Source of the DNA: an uncultured Bacteroidales bacterium
GTDB lineage: Bacteria > Bacteroidota > Bacteroidia > Bacteroidales > Muribaculaceae
DNA: 64,000 bases
NCBI GenBank assembly: GCA_900542185.1
Contig: UQMZ01000017.1
Span: 4,483 to 68,482 of the forward strand
Reading direction: 5' to 3'
The notes below the pieces were generated by a model, which was not told the DNA's origin, did not search any database, and saw only the letters and a list, made by a program, of their open reading frames with translations. Positions 35,112 through 44,451 of this stretch are shown here, piece by piece. The translations under genes and the position numbers were made by a program. Each line of letters begins with the position of its first letter. The stretch's first letter is position 1.

Positions 35112-36656
35112 ATGTCCATTACGAAAAACCTGTCGCTGCTGGCCACGGCCGCTCTCCCCGCGATTGCCGGATATGCCCGCACCGACAAACCGAATATACT
35201 GTTGATCGTCACCGACCAACAGTCGTACAATACAATCAGCGCGCTCAAGGATATTTATCCCGGCGATTATTTCCACACCCCGAATCTTGACCGACTGGTC
35301 AACGAGGGCGTGGCCTTCACCAACGCATATTGCACCAACCCGGTCTCGGTGCCCTCCCGTTTCGCACTGTTCACAGGCAAATACGGCGGCCAATACGGCG
35401 TGCGTGAGAATAAATGCGGCGACGCCGTCGAGACCGAGGTTCGCCCCATGTTAGAGCAGAACGGAATGGGTAACGTCTTCGCCCGTAGCGGTTATGACAC
35501 GTATTACGGCGGAAAGGTACATCTCCCCTATTCGGGCGACAAGGGCAAGAACGCCTTTCAGGCACCCACAAGCTATGGTTTCGAAAACTACTACACTTCC
35601 GACGAACGCGACGCCCTCGGTCTCGAGGCCGGCAAGCTGATTGACCGTCTGGCTAAAGAGAAGCCCGATAAGCCGGCCCTGATTGTGGCCTCGTTCCTCA
35701 ATCCTCACGACATCTGTCTGGAAAGCTCCACCGGACTCTCGCCTGTGGTGGAGGATAAGGGTGGCCGCAAGCAGGTCATAACCGAATGCGTGCGTGCCAT
35801 GCGTGCCCGTGCCGCAGCCATCGATTCGGTGGATTTCTACGCCAACCATGTGCCGGAGCTTCCCTTAAACTTCGACAGGACCAAGGATTTCCCCAAATTC
35901 AAGAAGGCTCCATACAAGGACTTCCCCGAATATTACTGGAAAAAGTATCGCTGGACCTACGGCCAGCTGGTCCAGCTTGTGGACTCGCATATCGGCCATA
36001 TCCTTGACGCACTGGACCGCAATCCGGAGATGAAGGAAAACACCATCGTGGTGTTTACCTCCGACCACGGCGAGATGCAGGGAGCCCACCAGATGGTGAC
36101 CAAGGGCGTTCCATACGGCGAATGCCAGCGCGTGCCCTGGATTTTCACAGGCCCGGGCGTGACAAAGGGACGTAACGGTAGCACCGTCTGCAATGGCTCG
36201 GATCTATTGCCCACGCTGTGCGAGCTGGCCGGCATAGAGGCTCCTGAATGTGACGGCGTATCCATCGCCGCCAAAGTGACGGGCAAAGATAAGAAAGCCG
36301 ACACCGCCCGTGTCCTCTACACCGAAGGCGACGGATTCGTCAATGTTTCGGACGGAAGATACAAATACACTCTTTTCGACGGTGCGAACGGCGCCGAGAT
36401 GCTCGTGGATCTGCGCAATGACAACGGGGAGCTGACCAACATAATAGCGCAACACCCCGAAATAGCCCGGAAGCTGAAAGAGGCAGTGCCTCAGAATTTG
36501 TACCGAATCCAGAGCAAATACCTGAAAAAGCAGAAAGAAGGTAAAGTCACGGCTAACGGCTCACAGTCAAAGGAGGAAAAGCAAGCAGCCAGAAAAGCCG
36601 CTAAGAAAGAAGCCAGAAAGGCCATGAAAAAGGGTGCCAAAGGCAAAGGGTTATGA
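35112..36656 (+). CDS. Sulfatase 3 of PUL, Lys/Ala-rich tail
   Basis: A 514-residue S1 sulfatase with formylglycine motif SVPSR at residues 79-83 (Ser79), IVTDQQSYN at the N-terminal metal site (TDQQ variant), YYGGKVHLPY, and TSDHGEMQGAHQMVTKG. This is a different subfamily from its neighbours, closer to the TDQQ-type group. A signal peptide is likely at about 1-20. The C-terminus from about 480 is a basic, Lys/Ala-rich helix-like tail (EEKQAARKAAKKEARK and onward) with no role in the sulfatase fold. The stop overlaps the next start by 4 bp (ATGA). Confidence 0.88.
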   Translation: MSITKNLSLLATAALPAIAGYARTDKPNILLIVTDQQSYNTISALKDIYPGDYFHTPNLDRLVNEGVAFTNAYCTNPVSVPSRFALFTGKYGGQYGVRENKCGDAVETEVRPMLEQNGMGNVFARSGYDTYYGGKVHLPYSGDKGKNAFQAPTSYGFENYYTSDERDALGLEAGKLIDRLAKEKPDKPALIVASFLNPHDICLESSTGLSPVVEDKGGRKQVITECVRAMRARAAAIDSVDFYANHVPELPLNFDRTKDFPKFKKAPYKDFPEYYWKKYRWTYGQLVQLVDSHIGHILDALDRNPEMKENTIVVFTSDHGEMQGAHQMVTKGVPYGECQRVPWIFTGPGVTKGRNGSTVCNGSDLLPTLCELAGIEAPECDGVSIAAKVTGKDKKADTARVLYTEGDGFVNVSDGRYKYTLFDGANGAEMLVDLRNDNGELTNIIAQHPEIARKLKEAVPQNLYRIQSKYLKKQKEGKVTANGSQSKEEKQAARKAAKKEARKAMKKGAKGKGL

Positions 36657-38260
36657 CAATGAAGTCACACAACGTAGACATAACAGTACGAATGACAGTG
36701 GCGGTAATGTTCACCGCCATTGCCATTTCATGCGGAGACTCCGGCACTTCGGCGCCAGGCAATGGCTATGAACCTGTCGGTATAACCAAATCGGACACCG
36801 ACGACACTGATAACGTAAACGGTGGCACCGACACGGTAGACGAAACTCTATATTCAGTATCGGATCAAGGCGAATCGTATGCGATTTCAGGCATGTTCGG
36901 AGGTTACAACGGCCGCAGCAGCGAGGGTCCGCGATGGACCGACGATAATTTCACATCAATGGTGAATTGGATGTCGCCGTCGTCAATCCGTTATCCCGGC
37001 GGCACCCTCGCCAACTCATGGGACTGGCGCGCCGGTGGAATCATGGGCAAAAAGATTAAGAATCCTTATTTCATTTCGGATTTAGCAGCCGGACTCCTGG
37101 CCCACACGTCGATAGTCTACGTAATGAATATGGTACACCCCACCCCGGCCACAGGTTATGACTATACAAGCACCGACACCGGGTTGCTGCAAAGCCGGGA
37201 GGTGCTTGACGCCAAAATCGACGATGCGTTGGACGCATTGGCCGAATTCCGGAAGTATGGCCGGATGCCCGTCGCGATAGAATTAGGCAATGAGCTGTAC
37301 TTCAACAAGGAGGAGCATTACGGCATTTACCCAGCCAACCCCACGCGCTACATACAGGATGCCAAGATAATCGCCGGAAGGCTCAAGAGTGTATATCCCG
37401 ATCTGAAAGTGATACTATGCACCAGCAAGAGCGGCGAGAAGTCCACATCCAATCGCGAGGTATGGAACACAGCGGTTTTCTCGGCACTTGAATCCGACCT
37501 GGATTTGCGGTCGCTTGTAGACGGTGTGGTACAGCATCACTACATCGAAGCATCTATCGGAAGTCAGGCGCCATTGGTCAATATGTCGGAATGGGAAGAC
37601 GTGATAGATGCCGGCAGCAAATACGCGTCGACCGTACAGCGCGACTATGACAGGATTCCCTCCTACCTGAAGCTGTGGATTACGGAATATGGACTGGCGG
37701 AAGCCGGCAATTCCAACTGCGGCCGATGGATCACAGGACTTCAGTATGCCGCAATGGCAATGGGGTGGATTCCATGGGCCGACAAAGTGGAGACAATACA
37801 GCTGCAACACATCACTCTTTCGCCCGGCGTCTTGAATTCGGATAAGAATAAGTTAAGTTCGGTCGGCGTAGTGTATGGCGTATTATTACGCAGTATGAAA
37901 GGCGCCACAAAAGCGACCCGTCTATCCTTAGCGATCCGTCACAGTACGGGCATCGTTCCTGTCTATGATGACGACGCCACAAGGGCCAGCCTGGACAGTC
38001 CTCATGACAGGATATACGGATGGAAATTCGAGAACAAGACGAGACAGACCGGCGCTGTTCTGATCAATCCCACCCGCTATACCTTCCGGAACATCAGCCT
38101 CGGCACCCTTGCGCAAAACGGACATAAGATTGTCGTTTACGACAGTCCCACACCCACAGCAAACGACATGACTATTGGAAATGGAATCAACCGCACTCAG
38201 TACGATCATTCGGTCTCAACCATATCAATTCCCCCGTTTTCGTTCATAGTTTTAGAGTGA
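36653..38260 (+). CDS. Lipoprotein glycoside hydrolase, clan GH-A-like, family unassigned
   Basis: This 535-residue protein has a lipobox AIAISC (Cys27) followed by an Asp/Thr-rich linker to about residue 65, which suggests surface display. The TIM-barrel part has SSIRYPGGTLANSWDWRAG near 110-127, as in GH51/GH79-type enzymes. IELGNELYF supplies the acid/base candidate Glu214 after Asn213, and LWITEYGLA supplies the nucleophile candidate Glu345. A C-terminal beta domain follows (about 430-535), also as in clan A retaining enzymes. I cannot decide between GH30, GH39, GH51, GH79 or an unlisted family. It starts inside the stop of sulfatase 3. An alternative ATG lies 6 bp downstream. A terminator follows. 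Confidence 0.7.
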   Translation: MTMKSHNVDITVRMTVAVMFTAIAISCGDSGTSAPGNGYEPVGITKSDTDDTDNVNGGTDTVDETLYSVSDQGESYAISGMFGGYNGRSSEGPRWTDDNFTSMVNWMSPSSIRYPGGTLANSWDWRAGGIMGKKIKNPYFISDLAAGLLAHTSIVYVMNMVHPTPATGYDYTSTDTGLLQSREVLDAKIDDALDALAEFRKYGRMPVAIELGNELYFNKEEHYGIYPANPTRYIQDAKIIAGRLKSVYPDLKVILCTSKSGEKSTSNREVWNTAVFSALESDLDLRSLVDGVVQHHYIEASIGSQAPLVNMSEWEDVIDAGSKYASTVQRDYDRIPSYLKLWITEYGLAEAGNSNCGRWITGLQYAAMAMGWIPWADKVETIQLQHITLSPGVLNSDKNKLSSVGVVYGVLLRSMKGATKATRLSLAIRHSTGIVPVYDDDATRASLDSPHDRIYGWKFENKTRQTGAVLINPTRYTFRNISLGTLAQNGHKIVVYDSPTPTANDMTIGNGINRTQYDHSVSTISIPPFSFIVLE

Positions 38261-38323
38261 TTAATGTATTGTATAGTTAGGTATTGGAAGAAAGTTATTA
38301 AGGTTATGATTGGTTAGTAGTTG

Positions 38324-38352
38324 AAACAGCCCCGTGAAAAGGGCTGTTTTTT
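38324..38352 (+). terminator. Terminator inside the PUL, after the GH-A gene
   Basis: AAACAGCCC at 38324-38332 pairs with GGGCTGTTT at 38341-38349, followed by TTT. It divides the PUL into a sulfatase/GH unit and a GH10-SusCD unit. Confidence 0.8.
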
Positions 38353-38396
38353 AGTTTTATGGCGGAAAAACCACTTTTCAAACCTTTAAAAATCTA

Positions 38397-38434
38397 AAAT
38401 CAGACCTCTCCCGGCATATCCCGTCCTAATTTTG
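38397..38434 (+). promoter_or_regulatory. Promoter of the GH10-SusC-SusD unit
   Basis: TAATTTTG at 38427-38434 is a -7 element. Twenty bp upstream, in place of TTTG, lies AAATCAGACC (38397-38406), a variant of the motif in the HTCS divergent region. This would fit a promoter that needs the HTCS activator. Confidence 0.5.
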
Positions 38435-38456
38435 CGGTGTAAGTCAATCTAATGTC

Positions 38457-39605
38457 ATGAATACAAGACTATCCATATCATTGCTTATCTTAGCCGCGAC
38501 AGTGGCGCCCCTTCGGGCTGCCGACATCCGGGAGGCTTCCGGCATTGACGGCTGTCCGATCAAAACGATAGTAGAGAAATGCTATCCGCAGAATCTATAC
38601 ATCGGCATAGCGACGCAGCATAAGCTGCTTGATTCCCTTTCGGGAGAAATCGCCGACCGTGAATTCGGATACATCACGCCGGCCAACGATTTCAAGCAAA
38701 GCTATATCCACCCGGCTCCGGGCAAATGGCAGTGGAAACGCTCAGACGAATTCCTGTCGCATTGTTCGGCCAACGGCCAGATGATGAGGGTACATGGACC
38801 CATAAGTCCGCAATGCTCTGCATGGGTGCGCGATGACGACCGCACCAATCAGGAACTTGACGCCATGCTGGACGAGTATTTCATAGCCTTGTGCCGGCAC
38901 ATCGACCGTCAGCCCTCAGTCAAGTGGATGGACGTGGTGAACGAGACCGTGTGCAAGAACCGTATCAATTGCAAGAAATACGGCACATACGAACCGGGCG
39001 ACTGGTTCGGCCCGCGTCAGGGCGACAATCTCTGGGAGAATCCCTGGCTTGCATTAGGATATGACAGCTACAAGGGTAACAATTTCCCCACCTACATAAG
39101 AAGGGCTTTCGAGATTTCAAATAAATACGCCCCAAATGTGAAACAGATCATAAACCAGCACGGCGACTTCAACGCCGTGGAATGGGATAAGATAAAGTCA
39201 CTGGTGGAATACCTGCGTTCGCGCGGTCTCCGTGTGGACGGTCTGGGCTGGCAGGCTCATATCAACACCGGCTGGGAAAAGACTGAAAACCGACTTCGGG
39301 ACCTGGACTCATTCATCACCTGGTGCCATGCCAACGGCCTGGAGTTCCACATCACCGAGATGAACGTATGGATCAACCGGGGAGACACCGAGACTGACCA
39401 GGCGGCCACGTTCAAGGCCGTGTTCGACACTGTGATTCCGCATTGCGCCCAGGGACCGACAGCCATCTGCTTCTGGAATGTCAGGGACGAAGACACCGAC
39501 AAGGCTGTCCGCCAAGGCACGCTGTGGCGCAACGACGGCACTCCCCGACCCGCATACTTCGCGCTTCGCGAATCGCTTGCCAAAAACGCCCTGACACGAT
39601 TCTAA
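38457..39605 (+). CDS. GH10 family glycoside hydrolase
   Basis: This 382-residue protein has a signal peptide (about 1-21) and one GH10 barrel. GH10 motifs are recognisable: ITPANDFKQSYIHPAPGKWQW (like the TPEN..K opening), RVHGPI with His113, MDVVNETV with acid/base Glu163, the GLGWQAHIN segment, HITEMNVW with nucleophile Glu301, and the final FWNVRDEDTD..RPAYFAL. GH10 enzymes are mostly endo-beta-1,4-xylanases. Here the HxLVWH-type segment is replaced by HGPISPQCSAW, so it is a divergent member and xylan should not be assumed. It opens the second transcription unit of the PUL and is 33 bp before SusC. Confidence 0.85.
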   Translation: MNTRLSISLLILAATVAPLRAADIREASGIDGCPIKTIVEKCYPQNLYIGIATQHKLLDSLSGEIADREFGYITPANDFKQSYIHPAPGKWQWKRSDEFLSHCSANGQMMRVHGPISPQCSAWVRDDDRTNQELDAMLDEYFIALCRHIDRQPSVKWMDVVNETVCKNRINCKKYGTYEPGDWFGPRQGDNLWENPWLALGYDSYKGNNFPTYIRRAFEISNKYAPNVKQIINQHGDFNAVEWDKIKSLVEYLRSRGLRVDGLGWQAHINTGWEKTENRLRDLDSFITWCHANGLEFHITEMNVWINRGDTETDQAATFKAVFDTVIPHCAQGPTAICFWNVRDEDTDKAVRQGTLWRNDGTPRPAYFALRESLAKNALTRF

Positions 39606-39638
39606 CAACGCCATTATAAAAATCTAAATACTTTTTCA

Positions 39639-42600
39639 ATGAGAAATCTAACCAAAGCATTGTTGCTGTCTATTCTCGCCGGAGTGCCGTTGAGCGCCCG
39701 GGCTGTAATCGTGACCGGCACAATAGTCGATGAGCATAAAGAACCGGTCATCGGCGCCACCGTAAAACTGAAAGGCAACCCTAAATTGGGCATCGCCACC
39801 GATCTGGACGGTAAATTCTCGCTCGATATTCCCGAAAAGGACCTGAAGGACGGGACACTCGTCATATCCTACATAGGCTACGATACGCGCCGCGTGGCAT
39901 TGAACGGCAGAACCATCATTACCACCGACCTCGTTCCGCAGGCCAACGAATTGAACGAAGTAGTGGTCGTGGGCTACGGTTCCATGAGGAAAAGCGACCT
40001 GACCGGTTCCTTATCGTCGGTCAAGACATCTGAAACGGAGGCAGCGTCGGCCACATCGTTCGACAAACTGCTGCAAGGTAAGGCCGCCGGCGTATACGTG
40101 ACCACCGGCAGCGCCGCCCCGGGTGGCTCCGCCTCCGTCAAGATCCGAGGCACAGGCTCGCTGCGCGGCGACAACTCGCCGCTGTATGTCATAGACGGCA
40201 ACATCATCAGCGACATGGGCGACACCGCTGACCCTATGGGTGCCGGCCAGAATAGCGGAAACTCCCGCAAACAGGAGCAGGATCCGCTTGCCTCCATCAA
40301 CCCACAGGACATCGAGTCCATCGAGGTGCTGAAGGATGCATCGGCAACCGCCATCTATGGCTCGCAAGGTGCTAACGGAGTCGTGCTCATCACTACCAAA
40401 CGCGGCAAATCCGCTAAGCCCAGCATCACGCTCAGCGCCACCGTAACAATGTCCAGACTGGCCAAGGAAATACCGATGCTCGACTTCGACGGCTACATGG
40501 CTTTCCGCAACGCTCCGGAGTTCATCAACGGCAATGAGCCGGCCTCGACGGAAGGCCTAATACCCGTCAATTGGCAGCGCAAGGCCACTCGTCTGGCCGT
40601 ATCACAGAATTACCGCGCAAGCGTGAGCGGGAAAAGCAACAAGACCGGTTATTTCCTCGCTCTGGGATACGCCGACCAGCAGGGTGTGATTCGCAAGACC
40701 GGCGTGGACAAATATGACATCCGACTGAACCTGGACCAGGAACTGAATAATGTCCTTTCACTGCAATCGCGCTCATTCTTCAGCCATGTGGGAACCACGA
40801 TGACGTCCGGAACCGACAAGCTGGCCAACACCCGCACCAGCATCGTGCGTCAGATGATATCCTACAAGCCATATATCAACCTGTCGCAGACCGGCGAGGA
40901 ATATACGGAATATGACGAGAACATCACCTCGCCCGAAGTATGGTTCACGGACTATGACGACGACAGCCGCGAGGACCTGTTCAACACATCGCTGACGCTG
41001 GATTACAAACCGTTGAAATGGCTTACGCTCCGTGCCAAGGGTGGCGTGGTGTACAAGCACAAGTCGCGCGCCATGTGGTATGGCAAACAGACCTTCAACG
41101 GCGCCCAGGCCAACGGCAAGGCCGGTCTGGCCGAAATGACCACCAACTTTTTCAATGCCGAACTGATGGCCATGTTCAACCATAAATTCAACAGGAAGCA
41201 CTCCATCAACGGCACCTTGGGTATCGTATACGACAACAAGCAGGTGAAGCAGACGGGCATCACCGGCGAGGACTTCTTCTCCGAAGACCTCCGGGCCGAC
41301 GGCATATCGCAGGCCGCCAAGCAGTATCCCTTCAAGCTGGTCAAGACCGGCCAGCAGCTATTCTCGGTATTGGCACGCGCCGTCTATAACTTCGACGACC
41401 GCTATCTGCTCACAGCTACGTTCCGCGCCGACGGCTCGAGCAAGTTCGACAGGCACAACCGTTTCTCCTACTTCCCGTCGTTTGCCGCCGCATGGCGTAT
41501 GAACAAGGAGAAGTGGATGGACGACATCGACTGGCTGTCCAACCTGAAGATTCGCGCAGGCTGGGGCCGAGTGGGCAACCAGGCCATCTCCCCCTATCAG
41601 ACACTTGCCAGCTACAACAACGTGACCGGGGTGAACGGCGACGGCCAGCAGAATCCCGGTATCGTTCCCTCGCGAATTCCCAACCCCAACCTGAAATGGG
41701 AGACGTCCGAACAGTTCAACGTCGGCGTCGACTTCGGCGCATTCAACCAGCGCCTGAGTTTCACAATCGACGCCTACATCAAGAACACCAGGGACCTGCT
41801 GCAGGAAATAGCCACACCTTACGCCTCCGGGTATACCACTATGTATGTCAACAATGGCAAAATCATGAATAAGGGTCTCGAACTGACCGTGGAGGGCATA
41901 CCCTACACCAACCGCGACTGGGACGTCAATATCGGCGCCAACATGGCCTTCACAGCCAATAAGATCAAGTCTCTTGGCATGGCTCCATCCGATTTCGGAA
42001 TGCTGCACGGCGAAGTAGGGTACTGGGGCCAGAACGTGGGCAACAACAACTTCACCAAGTTCCCGGCCAACGTGTTCCTCGTGAACCATTCCATCGGACT
42101 CTTCATGGGTTACGAGACCAACGGCATCCTCCAGCAGTCCACGTACGACAGCCCCGAATATCAGGCCAATCCTCTGGTGATGAGCGGCACCCAGCTGCAG
42201 CCCGGCGACATACTGTATGTGGACCAGAACGGCGACGGCGTGATCGACGACAAGGACCGCGTGATCTTAGGCAATCCTAATCCCGACTTCACATACGCCC
42301 TGAACGCCTCGGTGCGTTACCGCAACTTCACGCTCGGACTGGTGTTCAACGGTGTTGTCGGCAACGAGATAATCAACGCCAACCTTATTGACGAAACCGA
42401 TGTAAAGAACGCCAACAACAATGTCCGCGCCGACGCCTTCTATGAGGCATGGCGTGCCGACTCTCCCTCCAATGCCTATCCCCGCTTAGGCTATCAGCCC
42501 AAAGGCGTACTGTCGGACAGACTCGTCGAGAACGGATCGTACCTGCGTCTGGCTCAACTCAGCCTCGACTATCGTCTTGGCTTCAAGAAGTCGAAATACA

Positions 42601-42773
42601 TCAAGAGCCTGACGTTCAATTTCACGGCTGCAAACCTATTCACCATTACCTCCTACAGCGGTTATGACCCCGACGTGAACACATTCTCCAACGACTCCGA
42701 CCGCCTGGGCGTGGACCTTACATCCTATCCCAGCGCACGTAACTTCACCTTCGGAATCATCGCCAACTTCTAA
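39639..42773 (+). CDS. SusC-family TonB-dependent receptor (sulfatase PUL)
   Basis: This 1044-residue outer-membrane importer works with its SusD partner to pull oligosaccharides into the periplasm. It has a signal peptide at 1-22, a CarboxypepD_reg-like domain at about 24-108 (VTGTIVDEHKEPVIGATVKLKG) and a TonB box-like EVVVVGYGSM near 106. The plug has the SusC signatures KIRGTGSLRGDNSPLYVIDG and IESIEVLKDASATAIYGSQGANGVVLITTKRG. A beta-barrel follows to the terminal Phe-containing strand (FGIIANF). Length and order are normal. The SusD gene is 15 bp downstream. Confidence 0.95.
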   Translation: MRNLTKALLLSILAGVPLSARAVIVTGTIVDEHKEPVIGATVKLKGNPKLGIATDLDGKFSLDIPEKDLKDGTLVISYIGYDTRRVALNGRTIITTDLVPQANELNEVVVVGYGSMRKSDLTGSLSSVKTSETEAASATSFDKLLQGKAAGVYVTTGSAAPGGSASVKIRGTGSLRGDNSPLYVIDGNIISDMGDTADPMGAGQNSGNSRKQEQDPLASINPQDIESIEVLKDASATAIYGSQGANGVVLITTKRGKSAKPSITLSATVTMSRLAKEIPMLDFDGYMAFRNAPEFINGNEPASTEGLIPVNWQRKATRLAVSQNYRASVSGKSNKTGYFLALGYADQQGVIRKTGVDKYDIRLNLDQELNNVLSLQSRSFFSHVGTTMTSGTDKLANTRTSIVRQMISYKPYINLSQTGEEYTEYDENITSPEVWFTDYDDDSREDLFNTSLTLDYKPLKWLTLRAKGGVVYKHKSRAMWYGKQTFNGAQANGKAGLAEMTTNFFNAELMAMFNHKFNRKHSINGTLGIVYDNKQVKQTGITGEDFFSEDLRADGISQAAKQYPFKLVKTGQQLFSVLARAVYNFDDRYLLTATFRADGSSKFDRHNRFSYFPSFAAAWRMNKEKWMDDIDWLSNLKIRAGWGRVGNQAISPYQTLASYNNVTGVNGDGQQNPGIVPSRIPNPNLKWETSEQFNVGVDFGAFNQRLSFTIDAYIKNTRDLLQEIATPYASGYTTMYVNNGKIMNKGLELTVEGIPYTNRDWDVNIGANMAFTANKIKSLGMAPSDFGMLHGEVGYWGQNVGNNNFTKFPANVFLVNHSIGLFMGYETNGILQQSTYDSPEYQANPLVMSGTQLQPGDILYVDQNGDGVIDDKDRVILGNPNPDFTYALNASVRYRNFTLGLVFNGVVGNEIINANLIDETDVKNANNNVRADAFYEAWRADSPSNAYPRLGYQPKGVLSDRLVENGSYLRLAQLSLDYRLGFKKSKYIKSLTFNFTAANLFTITSYSGYDPDVNTFSNDSDRLGVDLTSYPSARNFTFGIIANF

Positions 42774-42788
42774 TTAAACAGACCTAAA

Positions 42789-44435
42789 ATGAAACTATTA
42801 AAATATATATTACCGGTCATTGCCGGAGTGGCAATGGTGTCGTGCGAGGATTTCCTGGAGGAAAAGCCCTCGACGCAACTCGAATCGGAAGGCATCTACA
42901 ACTCGGCCGGATCGGCCAACGCGGCCCTGGCGGGAATGTATGCCAAGCTGTCCGACTACAATTATGTGGGATTTAACTATTACCACGTGGTCAGCACCAC
43001 GTCGGGCGTGGGAGTGAGTATCAAGGCCAACGACGTGAACCTGACCTCGATGAGCATCCTGCCGTCGAACGTGAACGTCACCAACATGTACATCGGCATG
43101 TATGAGGTGGTCAACGTGGCCAACGACATCGTGGCCGGCATGGAGCACAGCGAGATAGCCAATGTCAAGGAACGCGACCGCATTCACGGGGAGGCCCGCT
43201 TTGTCAGGGCACTCACCTATTTCAATCTTGTGCGCCTGTTCGGCAAGGTTTCTCTCATCACGAAGCCTGTGACAGATTATTCCGAGGCACAGAAACCCCG
43301 TGCGGAGATATCCGAAGTATACGACCAGATCGTGACCGACCTCAAGGAGGCGTTCCGCCTCATGGCCGAGCCGGGCGAGCAGGTGCCGGGCTTTCCGCAC
43401 CGCTACGCGGCCGAGGCTCTTCTGTCCAAGGTATATCTTACAATGGCCGGCAACGACGAATCTTCCAAGTACTGGAAGGCGGCTTACGACGCCGCCCTGG
43501 ACGTGTACGACAACGGCGGATACTCGCTGGTGCGCCCCTACGCCGACCTGTTCGGAAGCCCGCACAAGAACAACGCCGAATCCATTTTCGAAGTGCAGTA
43601 TTCATCGTCGGTCAATTCGGGACGAATGACTGAAACAACCTTCCCCTCGGGCTATCCTCTGATGAGCAACATCACCACCGAGGGCAAAAGCTGGGGCAAG
43701 ACACGTCCTTCGCAGCACATGTTCGGGATGTTCGATGCCGACGATCCCCGCAGGGACGCAAGTTTCGCATTCGGCAAGTATGAGAACATATTCGAAACCA
43801 ACGCCAAGAAGAAGGAAGTAATGCTTTTCCCCACCAGGAAAAAGGAAGGCAACAAGGCAGGTCTGGCCTACAAACAGGGCGATTCGGAATATCCGGCATG
43901 GAAGAAGTATTACGACCCCCTGATGACGGCCTCGGCCACCAACGCCAACTTCGTGTTCATGCGTTACTCCGACGTGCTTCTGATACTGGCTGAATCCGCC
44001 AACGAACTGAACCTGCCCGACGCCGCCAAATACCTGCGGATGGTGCTTGACCGTGCACGCGACGCCAACGGCAACGGCGCTATCGATTCCGATGAAATCT
44101 ATCCGCTCGACCTCACTCCCGCCGAGACTTCGGACAAGGCCGCTTTCCGGGAGCGTGTCATGACCGAACGCCTCAGGGAGTTTACCGGCGAGTGCGACGA
44201 ATGGTACACCGTGCGCCGTCGCGGCACCGAATATCTCAAGAAGATAATGGAACAGCACAACGCATTTATCGACAATTGGTATGCGTCGCAGAACATCACC
44301 ACGCTGCCCAAGTTCGTCTACAAGTACGACACTTCGGACCAGAACGTGCGCAAAAACATGCTGATGCCGTTCCCGACCGACGAGATCAACCGCAACGAGG
44401 CTATAAGCCAGAGCGACCAGAATTTCGGATACTAA
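42789..44435 (+). CDS. SusD-family glycan-binding lipoprotein (sulfatase PUL)
   Basis: This 548-residue surface lipoprotein forms the lid of the SusC barrel and binds the substrate. The lipobox is AMVSC, Cys19. It shows the SusD N-terminal LEEKPSTQLESEGIY, the helical TPR-like body with RFVRALTYFNLVRLFG near 135, and a C-terminal RagB/SusD segment (LRMVLDRARDANG, TERLREFTGECDEWYTVRRRG). It directly follows its SusC and precedes sulfatase 4 by 16 bp. No separate surface glycan-binding protein gene is seen in this PUL. Confidence 0.94.
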   Translation: MKLLKYILPVIAGVAMVSCEDFLEEKPSTQLESEGIYNSAGSANAALAGMYAKLSDYNYVGFNYYHVVSTTSGVGVSIKANDVNLTSMSILPSNVNVTNMYIGMYEVVNVANDIVAGMEHSEIANVKERDRIHGEARFVRALTYFNLVRLFGKVSLITKPVTDYSEAQKPRAEISEVYDQIVTDLKEAFRLMAEPGEQVPGFPHRYAAEALLSKVYLTMAGNDESSKYWKAAYDAALDVYDNGGYSLVRPYADLFGSPHKNNAESIFEVQYSSSVNSGRMTETTFPSGYPLMSNITTEGKSWGKTRPSQHMFGMFDADDPRRDASFAFGKYENIFETNAKKKEVMLFPTRKKEGNKAGLAYKQGDSEYPAWKKYYDPLMTASATNANFVFMRYSDVLLILAESANELNLPDAAKYLRMVLDRARDANGNGAIDSDEIYPLDLTPAETSDKAAFRERVMTERLREFTGECDEWYTVRRRGTEYLKKIMEQHNAFIDNWYASQNITTLPKFVYKYDTSDQNVRKNMLMPFPTDEINRNEAISQSDQNFGY

Positions 44436-44451
44436 ACAAGCATGAATTAAA

